A stretch of DNA of 64,000 nt from Ascidia mentula (Eukaryota; Chordata; Ascidiacea; Phlebobranchia; Ascidiidae), in contig OX387205.1 in assembly GCA_947561715.1 (NCBI GenBank), forward strand, positions 15,195,001-15,259,000. The letters run 5' to 3'. The first letter of the stretch is position 1. Each line of letters opens with the position of its first letter. The notes beneath the pieces are model-generated. The model did not search any database, was not told where the DNA came from, and was given only the letters and a program-made list of their open reading frames with translations. This document shows positions 41,643 through 53,329 of this stretch, piece by piece. The position numbers and the translations under genes are program-made.

Positions 41643-44600
41643 ATTGCTTTTCGGGCTATTTCAAAACTGTGAAATTTAGTTAAGTTAGGATTATTTTTCG
41701 ATACTTGTCCCCTTTTTAAAAACGCCTGAATTTAAACTGTAAATGTTGCAAACACTTAAAGCTTTATACACCCTGCTCAAAAGTTCAATAAAGCACAATT
41801 AATGTAAGCAGCGTTTTGATGGTTAATACGCCCAAACACTTTCTTCAACCCTGTGTGCGCAGTTCGAATGCAGTAACTGGTTTGTGCAACGAATGCAAAC
41901 AAAACCAACACAGCGGATTATCCCCCCTCCCCCCCCCCGCATTATCCTTCTTCAAGTCTAGCTGTTTTACAACCTAATCGGTCACAGCGGGGCGCTTATT
42001 TATCGTCAGTCGTAAACTCTGAACATTTCCCATCGTTTTGTGCGTTGTTGTCATTGACAACCATCTCACATCGCGACAAATTCGTTTCGCAAAAATTCCA
42101 ATATAGTTTTCAGAAAACTTAAAACGCGTTTTTTTTTATTTTTGGCACCAAAATTCCATGCAGAAATATATGGTCATCAAATGAAATGTTCACCAATGCC
42201 GCTTTAGAGTCAACGCATAAACTCAGCTAGAGATTATAACACCTTCCTTTCCATTCCCTGTCTATCGTGTTTGTGACGAAGGAGGAGTTGGCATGGGACG
42301 TATAAGCACACCTGATACTGAGAGAAAAGAATTAATCAATTTTTGAAGGTCATGCGCAGTATGTTTGTTGGGAATATAATCGGGTATGACGTATCTGTAT
42401 CTCCTTGCACAAAATCGAAATCCAATCACTGTGGGGGGGGGGGGGATATGAATCAATGACCTGTTCCTTGGAGGATTTGGTTGTGAACGAACATATCCCT
42501 AAATTGACCTGAAATGTGATGGAGATTGTTAAAATTCACGCCTTTATCCCCGGAACAGAGCGTGTACAGCATTTCGACCACCTATTAATTTGCGTGTTTC
42601 TTTTATTTGATGATGATTTTCCTTTAAAGCAGGGGTTCTTAACCTGGGGTCCGAGAAGATGCATTAAGGGTCCATGAAACGAAATACAACTATTCCGAAA
42701 TTCCACGTATTTTCCTCTGTCCATAAGGTTTCGCTGTCCATGAATTTTCCTCTGTCCCCGTTTCCACTTGATCAGGCCACAACGGCAACCAAACATGCAC
42801 CATGCAATAATGCATAATGGCTACTTTACTATTGCAAGTCTGGCATTGTAGTATATGTGAAAGGCTACCGTTGTACGTGCGTGCTAGTGTTTCGACCATC
42901 ACTATGTTGATTAAAACCTAATTTCGACATTTGCAATGTGTTTTTTGCAAAGGGGTCCAGAGGTTTTCAAAGAATGTTTTTGGGATTTCGTGATCCAAAA
43001 AAAGTTAAGAAACACTGCTTTAAAGCATATTTTGTTGACAACGAACACCTTGATACTAAAATTTAAAAGCAGTGGCGCCGTTTTCACTTCGCTGGTTGCC
43101 ACAGGATTGCTTGGAAACATTGGGTGGAGTTTGCGTTTCAAGTTATTCCACCTTTCAGATAGTTCACTTATAAAATCAAATCATCGTTTTCGCAACCAAA
43201 ATCGGTCAACATTACCAATATCCTAAAAAGGGTCAACATTTTTCTGGCGCGTCAACATTTTGCTATATGTCATTGAACCTTCGATAACGCCAATCTTTGA
43301 ATACACAACACTTCAAAAGCGTATTAATGTTAACAGGTCTGGACCCGTGTAGAAGGTGTAATGGATTCCCACACAATGACAAAGAGTAAGACCGAGATCC
43401 ACTTTTATTGGAATCTTAAATCCAGTTTTTTATATTAAACAACACGACGGTACCCGGGAAACGTCTCAAACTAATCCCATACCAAGTGTAGCTTCAACAA
43501 GGTGATGCAAAAACAAAGAAAATCAAACAATTCTATGGCAAATTTGAGAAACAAACGCTGAATTCGATACATTCAAAGATTACTTTGATAACATCACAAC
43601 GCACTACCGTGTGACGAAACAAAGGGCGATTGTTGAAAGTCATAATATCGGCATTTTATGAAGTGCGTCCCTTTCCTTGCCAACTTTTGTTGAATATCGA
43701 TAATATTCGAAAATCACTGCAGATCGACCGAAGGTTCAAAGGCCCACGTTCAAAAGCAATCAGGATTCTGTCGAGAGTCATTATGACGCAACACAAGTGG
43801 TGCTTATGAGCGAACAATAAATCATTGGAAACGCGAGTTGTTCAAAGCAGCGTGGAATTGGATTGCTTTCGGCTTGTCGGTTCATGTTTATTTCAAAGCC
43901 GGTGGCAAATTACCAAACCCCCGCCTTGTGGTTATTATTTTTCATGTGCTTCACGACACCTGTCGTCAGAATCACGTTTGCGCATACCAAGTGACTTAAT
44001 GAGAATTTTAATCTTGAGTCATTCGCTGTAAGCAGGGTTACCACCAGCCAGAACAAAAATATAAGCAGGCTGCCATTCGATACATTTCCGAAACTATATA
44101 TGATTTTTTCAGGAGCATGACATTTTTTTAGGGCGGGAGGGATAAATTATGTACGATTGTTTTTTGTCACACTGGGCGTCTAAAGCAGTCTGTTAAAAAA
44201 CGTACAAATTTTAGAAATAAACACAATATTAAATTCCCGACTACGTGGAACTAACAAATCTTGCACTTTACACAAACTTCAACTATTCACAAAGTTTATT
44301 TTTGATAAAATTGTCACACAACCAGAAAACTCATCAACAAAATTAAAAAAAAACACCATGCAGACCATTTAAGTTCAATAATCTTCAAAACATTGCCAGG
44401 TTAGGTGTGGAATGGCTTAAAAGTGACATTTTAAGAAAGGCAACATAGACAAAAGTGTGCCACATTTAAAATAGCTGTAAAAGTGCCTCAAAATAGTGTT
44501 GTATTCACCCCATACATATCATTATATCCTTGTATGTTTGAAATTAGCAAACAAACCAGACATGAACCCCCCTCCCCCCAACAAATATCAACCAGTGAGC

Positions 44601-44777
44601 AATAAAACCACAGTATTTCGTTGTACAGCAAAAAAAGTTTTCTTTCTATTTTTCTGCTATGTTACAGTGGGCAAATTTAGTTGAAGAGATTATCAAAAAG
44701 AGGACTTTCTACATCCATCAAACCAAATAGGTGATAGCACCAACAATCTGACAGACAAAATCACAATGTTCAAGTGG
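41643..44777. other. Intergenic region containing the hAT element
   Basis: No supported exon outside the element at 42630-43017. The part just right of 41642 should hold the GnRH promoter. Homopolymer runs are present: C-rich at about 41926-41938 and a G run at about 42432-42444. Open frames here overlap on both strands and resemble nothing known. Confidence 0.4.
42622..43025. mobile_element. Non-autonomous hAT transposon with 8-bp target duplication
   Basis: The element runs from 42630 to 43017 (388 bp). Its left end CAGGGGTTCTTAACCTGGGG and the reverse complement of its right end, CAGTGTTTCTTAACTTTTTT, are imperfect terminal inverted repeats of the hAT type. It is flanked by the identical 8-bp sequence CTTTAAAG at 42622-42629 and 43018-43025, the target duplication size of hAT elements. 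No transposase is encoded; the short frames inside are not conserved. Confidence 0.9.
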
Positions 44778-45850
44778 TTACTTATGGCGACGACTGCGTA
44801 GCTCAGGTTCATCCTTTCGTTGCCAGCAAGAGAGGTTGTCGGACATGAAAGGCACTTCTCTGTTGTTGTACTTGGCCTGGATGAGCATACGTTCCTCACG
44901 AGCAGACAGTTGCTTTGATTTTCCCCCATCGAACTGGGTAACTGCTGCATTGCCATCCTGTGGCTTGGTGTCATATGTCATGTAATCCGGTGCATGCCAT
45001 TTACGCTCCGCCAAGCTATGTACAAAATAAAACCTTTATTTTGGAGTATTACGTACAACTGTTTTAATTTTTATTGCAATTGAAGCTGGCAAATCCTTTG
45101 AGGTCTATTTATCAAAAAGTCATGACAAAACTTACATTTTTTCTTGTTCATTACTTTCCATTGCATGGTGGCCAAACCAGTCAGACTTTGGATAATCAAC
45201 TGCCTCTGCATTTTTATCGGTCTGTGGAACAAATTTTTAAAATTATAAAAGGTTTTAACAAAATGTTTTTGTACAATTTTTCAGTTTAACATAACTATTA
45301 GCACCAAGTATTGCAACACTTTATGCATGAAATATGTATAATCAGCGCACCACTTCAATGGTTAAAAGATCCCTTGCTCCACCTTGTTTGGCCAACTTTA
45401 CATAATCGGAATCTGTACATTTGATGAAATTTTGGCGCCTGAAATAGAATTACACATTATTTCCCCACTAGTTATATTTCAAAGCAAACCAATATTTTAA
45501 CATCAGCATATGCATAGAGAACCTGAAAGTAAAATTTTGATCGATTTGTGTTATTTAAGGCGATATCTTTTTAATGAAAATGAAATATAATAGGCTGGCA
45601 TGCTGTCTTGTCAATATTTTGTATCATGAAAATCATGAAATTTGTCCTGGGCATAAAATTTAAATAGCCTGCACAAGAAGACTATTACATACATAATGTT
45701 ACAGTACTGAGAAATACAAAATGAAGTTAGTTTATTGAACTACATGTTATTTTACAGCACAAAAACTTGCTTCTTTGCTGCTAGTTCTGGATCCATATCA
45801 GAGAATCCATGAACTTGAGGGCCTCGGAAATCACCACTTGCATCAGCCAT
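44778..45850 (-). CDS. C7orf57-like protein
   Basis: Four exons, right to left: 45850-45756, 45438-45354 (or 45351), 45221-45136 and 45015-44778, in phase for about 167 residues. The second exon encodes FIKCTDSDYVKLAKQGGARDLL, which I recognise from human C7orf57 (TDSEYVKLAKQGG). Further motifs in the same order are DYPKSDWFGHHAM and APDYMTYDT, matching the DWYxHH and PDYM motifs of that protein. The C-terminal half is charged and low in hydrophobics, ending RSRRHK. The protein is about half the length of the human one (the human C-terminal region is absent). Function is unknown. The second exon has two equivalent phase-0 donors, three bases apart. Confidence 0.65.
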
Positions 45851-46581
45851 TGCAATTGTTTTAAATATACTTGATATAATCGAGTAAAATTATGTCCAGA
45901 GTTTCTAAATACATTACAATGTAAAGTGTGAAATAACAATTACAGCATATTTAAGTTGGGCTATGTTGAATTCAAATAGCCTACCCTTACTTGTTGCAGT
46001 TTTCTGAACTAAACTTTTAAAACCATAGTTACAAAACCGCCCATGAAAGCACGTGAATGATCCTTTAGCATATCAAAACACCACCATTAAAGTAACAGGA
46101 CCAGGCTTAAAACCACCTTCAATTTGCAAAGCTTCTTTTCTATAAAACAGTTGTTGGAAATCCGTTTGATTTCAAACGAGAATTGTGACGTAACAAAAGT
46201 GTTTATTTATTCAAAATTTTACCTGTTGCCAAGAATCCGCCGCTGAGTCACGTGGTCAAATTACAAGGTATAGTGAGTATATAATTATTTAATAAAGAAG
46301 GAAAATGAAGTTTTTGTATATTTTCGCACAGTTGCTATGACTTAAACTTAGTCTGCTATGCGTGTTGTTGCTGCAGACCACTAAATAGAGTACGTATACA
46401 GACTTATTTTAATTAATAGGAGGATATGTTGCAATATCTCTTGGTTTGAACTAAATTGTCCAAACAAGTTAATGGCTGAGCGAGTAACCTTTAATACTGT
46501 TCAAAGTAAGCGCGTCCCAGTTTGTTAGTAAATGTCGAGTCTAAAAGTGGGAAAATGAAGTGCAAACCGGTAACAGGTATT

Positions 46582-46779
46582 TCACAAATTGCGATAAAAA
46601 ACGTCTTTCATCGAGCCGGATGCCAGAAGGTTGTGCAAGTTTTCCAGGAATATCTGCGCCCTTCGTTCCGTCTTAGCTTCAGAATGAATTAAGTCAGACA
46701 AAATGTCAGGTGTTGCAAAAATTATAAACAAATCACATCCAAGAACAAGCAACAATAATTTGCCCAACAAGATTGCCAT
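46582..46779 (-). CDS. Possible small secreted or membrane protein
   Basis: A 65-codon frame with an ATG at 46779 starts with a strong hydrophobic stretch (MAILLGKLLLLVLGCDLFII) followed by a charged helix-like part (SEAKTERRAQIFLENLHNLL). It resembles a signal peptide plus short peptide, or a single-pass micropeptide. No family is recognised, there is no clear intron, and this length is reachable by chance in AT-rich DNA. Confidence 0.25.
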   Translation of the reverse strand: MAILLGKLLLLVLGCDLFIIFATPDILSDLIHSEAKTERRAQIFLENLHNLLASGSMKDVFYRNL

Positions 46780-46984
46780 AACATTGTTTCTTTTTTCGCA
46801 ATGCACGGTTTAAAAACTGCCGGTAAAAGTTATAATTCAGGTGCAATGAAACATTTCGCTTACATGGATTAAACCAGAAAATCATCGAACTTTCAGGAAG
46901 GAGCCAAAAGGACCAGGGTTAAAATTTTTAGGACAACCAAACCAGAACCCTGGACATCAAATTTTTGGTAACCCTATTCCGTTT

Positions 46985-49285
46985 TTTTTTGTTTAAACAT
47001 CACATTTTAGGTCGATTCTTGAAAAAACACCAAGGCTAACCCCTTTTCGTTTTTTCAGATATGGCTCAAAACAAAAATGTCCGAAATTCGGCTGAAATCG
47101 CCGGAATATTCCGGTTTCAAACCGTTTGGGGGTCGTTTCAGCAGCCTCTCGAACCTCCAAACCGGTTTAAACCGGAATCCCTGACATGAAATTTTCGGTT
47201 AATTTTTGAAAAAACACCAAGGCTAACCCCTTTCCGTTTTTTCAGATTTGGCCCAAAACAAAAATGTCCGAAATTCGGCTGAAATCGCCGGAATATTCCG
47301 GTTTCAAACCGGTTGGGGGCGATTTCCGCAGCCTCTCGAACCTCCAAACCGATTTAAACCGGAATCCCTGACATGAAATTTTTGATCGATATTTGAAAAA
47401 ACACCAAGGCTAACCCCTTTCCGTTTTTTGAGATTTGGGCCAAAACGAAAATGTCCGAAATTCGGCTGAAATCGCCGGAATATTCCAGTTTCAAACCGTT
47501 TGGGGGCGGTTTCAGCAGCCTCTCGAACCTTCAAACCGGTTTAAACCGGAATCCGAGACATGAAATTTTTGGTCAATTTTTGAAAAAACACCAAGGCTAA
47601 CCCCTTTCCGTTTTTTCAGATTTGGGCCAAAACAAAAATGTCCGAAATTCGGCTGAAATCGCCGGAATATTCCGGTTTCAAACCGGTTGGGGGCGATTTC
47701 CGCAGCCTCTCGAACCTCCAAACCGATTTAAACCGGAATCCCTGACATGAAATTTTTGGTCGATATTTGAAAAAACACCAAGGCTAACCCCTTTCCGTTT
47801 TTTTCAGATTTGGGCCAAAACAAAAATGTCCGGTTTTCTGCTGAAATCGCCGGAATATTCCGGTTTCAAACCGGTTGGGGGCGATTTCCGCAGCCTCTCG
47901 AACCTCCAAACCGGTTTAAACCGGAATCCGAGACATGAAATTTTTGGTCGATTTTTGAAAAAACACCAAGGCTAACCCCTTTCCGTATTTTCAGATTTGG
48001 GCCAAAACAAAAATGTCCGGTTTTCTGCTGAAATCGCCGGAATATTCCGGTTTCAAACAGGTTGGGGGCGATTTCCGCAGCCTCTCGAACCTCCAAACGG
48101 TTTAAACCGGAATCCGAGACATGAAATTTTTGGTCGATTTTTGAAAAAACACCAAGGCTAACCCCTTTCCGTATTTTCAGATTTGGGCCAAAACAAAAAT
48201 GTCCGAAATTCGGCTGAAATCGCCGGAATATTCCGGTTTCAAACCGGTTGGGGGCGATTTCCGCAGCCTCTCGAACTTCCAAACCGGTTTAAACCGGAAT
48301 CCGAGACATGAAATTTTTGGTCAATTTTTGATAAAACACCAAGGCTAACCCCTTTCCGTATTTTGAGATTTGGGCCAAAACAAAAATGTCCGAAATTCGG
48401 CTGAAATCGCCGGAATATTCCGGTTTCAAACCGGTTGGGGGCGATTTCCGCAGCCTCTCGAACCTCCAAACCGATTTAAACCGGAATCCCTGACATGAAA
48501 TTTTTGGTCGATATTTGAAAAAACACCAAGGCTAACCCCTTTCCGTATTTTGAGATTTGGGCCAAAACAAAAATGTCCGAAATTCGGCTGAAATCGCCGG
48601 AATATTCCGGTTTCAAACCGTTTGGGGGCGGTTTCAGCAGCCTCTCGAACCTCCAAACCGGTTTAAACCGGAATCAGAGACATGAAATTTTTGGTCGATA
48701 TTTGAAAAAACACCAAGGCTAACCCCTTTCCGTTTTTTCAGATTTGGGCCAAAACAAAAATGTCCGGTTTTCTGCTGAAATCGCCGGAATATTCCGGTTT
48801 CAAACCGGTTGGGGGCGATTTCCGCAGCCTCTCGAACCTCCAAACCGATTTAAACCGGAATCCCTGACATGAAATTTTTGGTCGATATTTGAAAAAACAC
48901 CAAGGCTAACCCCTTTCCGTTTTTTCAGATTTGGGCCAAAACGAAAATGTCCGAAATTCGGCTGAAATCGCCGGAATATTCCGGTTTCAAACCGGTTGGG
49001 GGCGATTTCCGCAGCCTCTCGAACCTCCAAACCGATTTAAACCGGAATCCCTGACATGAAATTTTTGGTCAATTTTTGAAAAAACAGCAAGAACCCCTTT
49101 CCGTTTTTTCAGATTTGGGCCAAAACGAAAATGTCCGAAATTCGGCTGAAATCGCCGGAATATTCCGGTTTCAAACCGGTTGGGGGCGATTTCCGCAGCC
49201 TCTCGAACCTCCAAACCGATTTAAACCGGAATCCCTGACATGAAATTTTTGGTCGATATTTGAAAAAACACCAAGACTAACACTT
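46985..49285. repeat. 187-bp satellite array, about 12 units
   Basis: A sequence unit recurs every 187 bp from about 47160 to 49214; the marker CAGCCTCTCGAACCTCC appears about twelve times. Degenerate flanking copies reach to about 46920 and 49285. Units are mostly above 90% alike by eye. Each holds short palindromes (CCGGAATATTCCGG, CCGGTTTAAACCGG). Two subtypes alternate irregularly: GTCCGAAATTCGGCTG and GTCCGGTTTTCTGCTG. Because 187 is not a multiple of three, the frames seen on the minus strand shift from unit to unit and are not genes. One unit near 49080 has a short deletion. The array might be centromeric, pericentromeric or simply a local expansion. Confidence 0.95.
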
Positions 49286-49740
49286 TGTACCTTTCGGTCA
49301 ACGTGGATTTTTGTACCGAACAACAGATTATTTCTTTCCGTTTTTTCTGAAGCCCCATAAATGCTTGGTAGATAAATATTTACATCTTCTTGGACACACC
49401 AACGATACGACCACGGTGAAGGGCTTAATGTAGGTTTTTTGTAACATAACATTCCCGATAGCTAACCGATGGACGTCTTTGCCTGCCTTTGTATTCCCCA
49501 CTGCAAATTACCACTAAAAAATCGTCGATTTATTGAAGTTTTTTTTTCAATACTGACACGAAACCGTTATAATCGCAACATTCTCCATTATTTCGACATA
49601 AATGCACAACGAACATTACGACACAAAATTCATGAGCCTCGTTGACGTATCTTTGATGTCCACGTTGTCATGGCGGTATTCTACAAAAACAAAACATTGC
49701 GGCAATTTGGTTGGCCTAAAATATATTGAGTGGGTTACTG

Positions 49741-50935
49741 AAAAAACATTAATTTCACCAGAACCAAAACAAAATTTATTAATTTTACCAAATTCCTAGA
49801 CCTGCAAAACAAAAAATATTAATTTCACCAAATTCCTAGACCTGCAAAGCAAAAAATTATTAATTTCACCAATTCCTAGTTCTGCAAAACAAAAAATTTT
49901 TAATTTTACCAAATTTCTAGACCTGCAAAACAAAAAATTTTTAATTTTACCAAATTCCTAGTTCTGCAAAACAAAAAATATTAATTTCACCAAATTCCTA
50001 GACCTGCAAAACCAAAATTATTAATTTTGCCAAATTCCTAGACCTGCAAAACAAAAAATTATTAATTTCACCAAATTGTTAGACCTGCAAAACAAAAATT
50101 ATTAATTTCACCAAATTCCTAGACCAGCAAAACAAAAAATTATTAATTTTACCAGATTCCTAGATCTGCAAAACAAAAAATTATTAATTTCACCAAATTC
50201 CTAGACCTGCAAAACAAAAAATTATTAATTTCACCAAATTGCTAGACCTGCAAAACAAAAATTATTAATTTCACCAAATTCCTAGACCAGCAAAACAAAA
50301 AATTATTAATTTTACCAGATTCCTAGATCTGCAAAACAAAAAATTATTAATTTCACCAAATTCCTAGACCTGCAAAACAAAAATTATTAATTTCACCAAA
50401 TTCCTAGACCAGCAAAACAAAAAATTATTAATTTTACCAGATTCCTAGATCTGCAAAACAAAAAATTATTAATTTCACCAAATTCCTAGACCTGCAAAAC
50501 AAAAAATTATTAATTTCACCAAATTGCTAGACCTGCAAAACAAAAATTATTAATTTCACCAAATTCCTAGACCAGCAAAACAAAAAATTATTAATTTTAC
50601 CAGATTCCTAGATCTGCAAAACAAAAAATTATTAATTTCACCAAATTGCTAGACCTGCAAAACAAAAAATTATTAATTTTACCAGATTCCTAGATCTGCA
50701 AAACAAAAAATTATTAATTTCACCAAATTCCTAGACCTGCAAAACAAAAATTATTAATTTCACCAAATTCCTAGACCTGCAAAACAAAAATTATTAATTT
50801 CACCAAATTCCTAGACCTGCAAAACAAAAAATTATTAATTTCACCAAATTGCTAGACCTGCAAAACAAAAATTATTAATTTCACCAAATTCCTAGACCAG
50901 CAAAACAAAAAATTATTAATTTTACCAGATTCCAC
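49741..50935. repeat. About 41-bp minisatellite array with higher-order pattern
   Basis: About 29 units of 39-42 bp share the core AATTTCACCAAATTCCTAGA CC plus TGCAAAACAAAAAATTATT (split here for length). Four variants recur: A (CAAATTCCTAGACCTGC), B (CAAATTGCTAGACCTGC), C (CAAATTCCTAGACCAGC) and D (CAGATTCCTAGATCTGC). From about 50060 they follow the order B-C-D-A several times, with local losses. The array ends abruptly inside a D unit at about 50934. It is separated from the 187-bp satellite by about 460 bp of unique sequence. Confidence 0.95.
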
Positions 50936-53263
50936 TGAAGTACCGATTTTTGAAACCTAAAAAATACAAACGTAATCACTACTGAACCTACAAAAGTAAA
51001 AAAAATAAACAGGTCATCATTAAACTGGAACTGGGCTTCCAAATACAAACCTGCAAAGTTGTAACAAACCAACAATCCGTTGAAGTGACAAACACCTAAA
51101 AGGCACAATTTCCAATATTTCTGAAAGAAACGAAGTTGTTAGTTTTGCATGAATTGTTCTCCATGCAAAAAATCTTACCTTCGATTTGACGAATGGAGGG
51201 AATTTGACTTTTTGACCTTTGACAATCGATCTTTAATAACTTCTAATAAAACTCCTGATAAAAACTGACGATGGCAGTTCTCAATCAATCTCACAACTGA
51301 CCGACTGATGTAAAAGTCACAACACCCCCCGAGAACTTGTCTAACTAACATTGGAAGCAAAAGGATAGAAAATAGATTTGAACTTTTACTGGGAAGCAAA
51401 AGTAAACGATATCAAATATCTTGTGATGAAGTGTATCGTACACGTGTCGATCTCCGATTGGTTGCGTCAGGCAAAATACACACAAAAACCTGGAACCGCC
51501 ATCATCACTGCCCAGACAACGTACAAGTTTTAATTCTCGCCTGAACTACCTGAGCTCCTTGCAGACCTCATAACAGCCTTAGCCTATATATATATAAAGT
51601 AGAAAGTGAATCTGTCGTGTTTTTCAACCACCCCCAACATAATAAGCAAAGCTCGACGAGGAACAATCCTCATTAATGAAGGGAGGCCGAGTCAACCAGG
51701 ATTGCGGAACCGATAACACCGTTACTTAAACCTAAAGTCAACAAATATAAAAAGGAAATGACCAGCAAAAAGAGGGAAGTTATTCGTGTAAATACACCGA
51801 AGTGTAAATTACACAAACGTCATTAATTTCAACACTTGTAGTCACAGGAGTTACTGCATCTCAATGCTTGAAATCCAAATCACAATCTCTTCTTACGGAA
51901 GAAAGTTGCCATCTGGATGACAAACATCGGATGGAAAAATCTGGTCAAACCCAAATCCACACAAATCCCTAATGTTACAGTTAACACAGGCGCAAAGAAT
52001 GATTTAAAAGGGGCAGCAACGTTAAAAGCGTATAACTCAACACCACCGAATCACTGCCCCTTGCCCAGGGTCACCACCCCCCAAATTTATGCGCATTGCT
52101 TGGGGGAAAAGCGCAACCTACTAATTGCGCCATACGGGCTGGCTCGCGGGCAGTTCGGGAGCAATGCTATGCCGGCCCCTTCGACATAAAATGCCGTCGG
52201 AGTAGCGGGTGTCCGTACTGAGCCCGCCTGCACCGCGGCCGCGCAAGTGCGGTGGAGACCGTGACAAACGTGGTTCTAAACGCATCCTACATTTAATCTA
52301 CAGCCAATTGACAACGCGCCACCCTTAGCTATAAAAAGTTGTAAATACAAAGTCCCTATGTGGCGCGCGAATCCCAAGTAGCCTACGTTACCTCACCTAA
52401 CCTTATTTAAGTGCTACTGTAGTTCTATCTCTAGGCGAATGTATCTAAATAGTAGCACTGATGGAGACTTGGACCTTCTTTCGCCCGACGAAACCCTTCC
52501 ATCGGGATTCGATGGCAAAAGAAAGCCGCTCACGCCGCAAGTTAGTATAGAGTTTAGGCCTAAACGATTCCGCCATTCCGGTTGACGCACGACAGACTCT
52601 GGGTTTTAACTAACGAATGTTTAAAGTCGGCAGTGGATTCAGAGTTCCAGAAGCTTCGGTGGAAATCCAGGTGAAATTCTTGACCTGTAGAAGAGGTTCA
52701 ACATCATGAATGTAAACAAATGATGTAAAAATGTAAGTAAAATTATCAAGGCGAGGATAGCTTGCCAATATTTCAACAACTCTTGTTGCATCACCGGATT
52801 AAAACTGAAACTAAGCGAGATATTTCTTTCTTATTGCAAAACCTTTTCAATAACAAACAGTCGCGATTCTTACCTTCCCCTTGTGTCCGCACTCCATCAG
52901 CTTCTTTCCCAAATGAATGTTCTCGAATTCGAACGCGTGCAAGAGAAGCGCCGATCCTGATTGATTGTGACGTAACAATTGAACGAAGTCATGCGTGACG
53001 GGAGATAAGGTGATGGAATTGGATTGGTTTTCCCGCGAAGTTTTTTTTTAAATTTAATTTAAATATTTTTTTTCTTAGTGAACAAACGCAGAAAAACATT
53101 TCATCTGTTTTCATTCTTGCATTTTGAGAGACAACAATATTTTTATTTATTCGAAACATAAAATACATTACACCGGAAAAAGTAGCCATGTATGTTATGA
53201 TCGACACAAACAACAATGACATATTCATTTCGGATCAGTAAGAATTCACACAAGACATTGTAA
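50936..53263. other. Intergenic region right of the satellites
   Basis: No supported gene. Minus-strand frames at 51180-51399 and 50881-51108 are hydrophobic but cannot be joined without a stop. A short (TA)n tract lies at about 51582-51594. The GC-rich, hairpin-rich island at 52010-52270 is listed separately. Confidence 0.4.
52010..52270. other. GC-rich island with consecutive hairpins
   Basis: Within AT-rich DNA this stretch holds a row of short complementary pairs: GGGGCAG with CTGCCCC, CCCCCAA with TTGGGGG, GCGCAA with TTGCGC, GGGCTGGC with GCCGGCCC (imperfect), GCGGG with CCCGC, and CACCGC with GCGGTG. It could be a structured RNA, a SINE or other small repeat, or a GC-rich remnant of an element. 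No known RNA family is recognised and no poly-A tail or target duplication was found. Confidence 0.35.
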
Positions 53264-53329
53264 CGTCATCAGTTATATTCACACAAGTTGCGTCATCAGT
53301 TATATTCACACAAGTTGCGTCATCAGTTA
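53264..53329. repeat. 27-bp tandem repeat, 2.4 copies
   Basis: The unit CGTCATCAGTTATATTCACA followed by CAAGTTG occurs twice exactly (53264-53290, 53291-53317). A third partial copy ends in the stop codon of the minus-strand gene at 53327. The repeat therefore forms the start of that gene's 3' UTR. Confidence 0.85.

Noticed and set aside
42536..42902. Minus-strand frames inside the hAT element
   Set aside because: Too short for a transposase and with no hAT dimerisation or DDE motifs.
47138..49452. Series of minus-strand frames of 69-138 codons with a shared sequence
   Set aside because: They are shadows of the 187-bp satellite; the frame shifts every unit and there is no conserved start or splice structure.
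46985..50935. Possible CRISPR-like repeat-spacer arrays
   Set aside because: Both arrays are head-to-tail satellites without unique spacers, in a eukaryotic genome.
50881..51399. Minus-strand membrane-protein gene made of two hydrophobic frames
   Set aside because: Joining the exon ending at 51179 to the acceptor at 51120 runs into a stop after nine residues, and the second frame reads into the 41-bp repeat.
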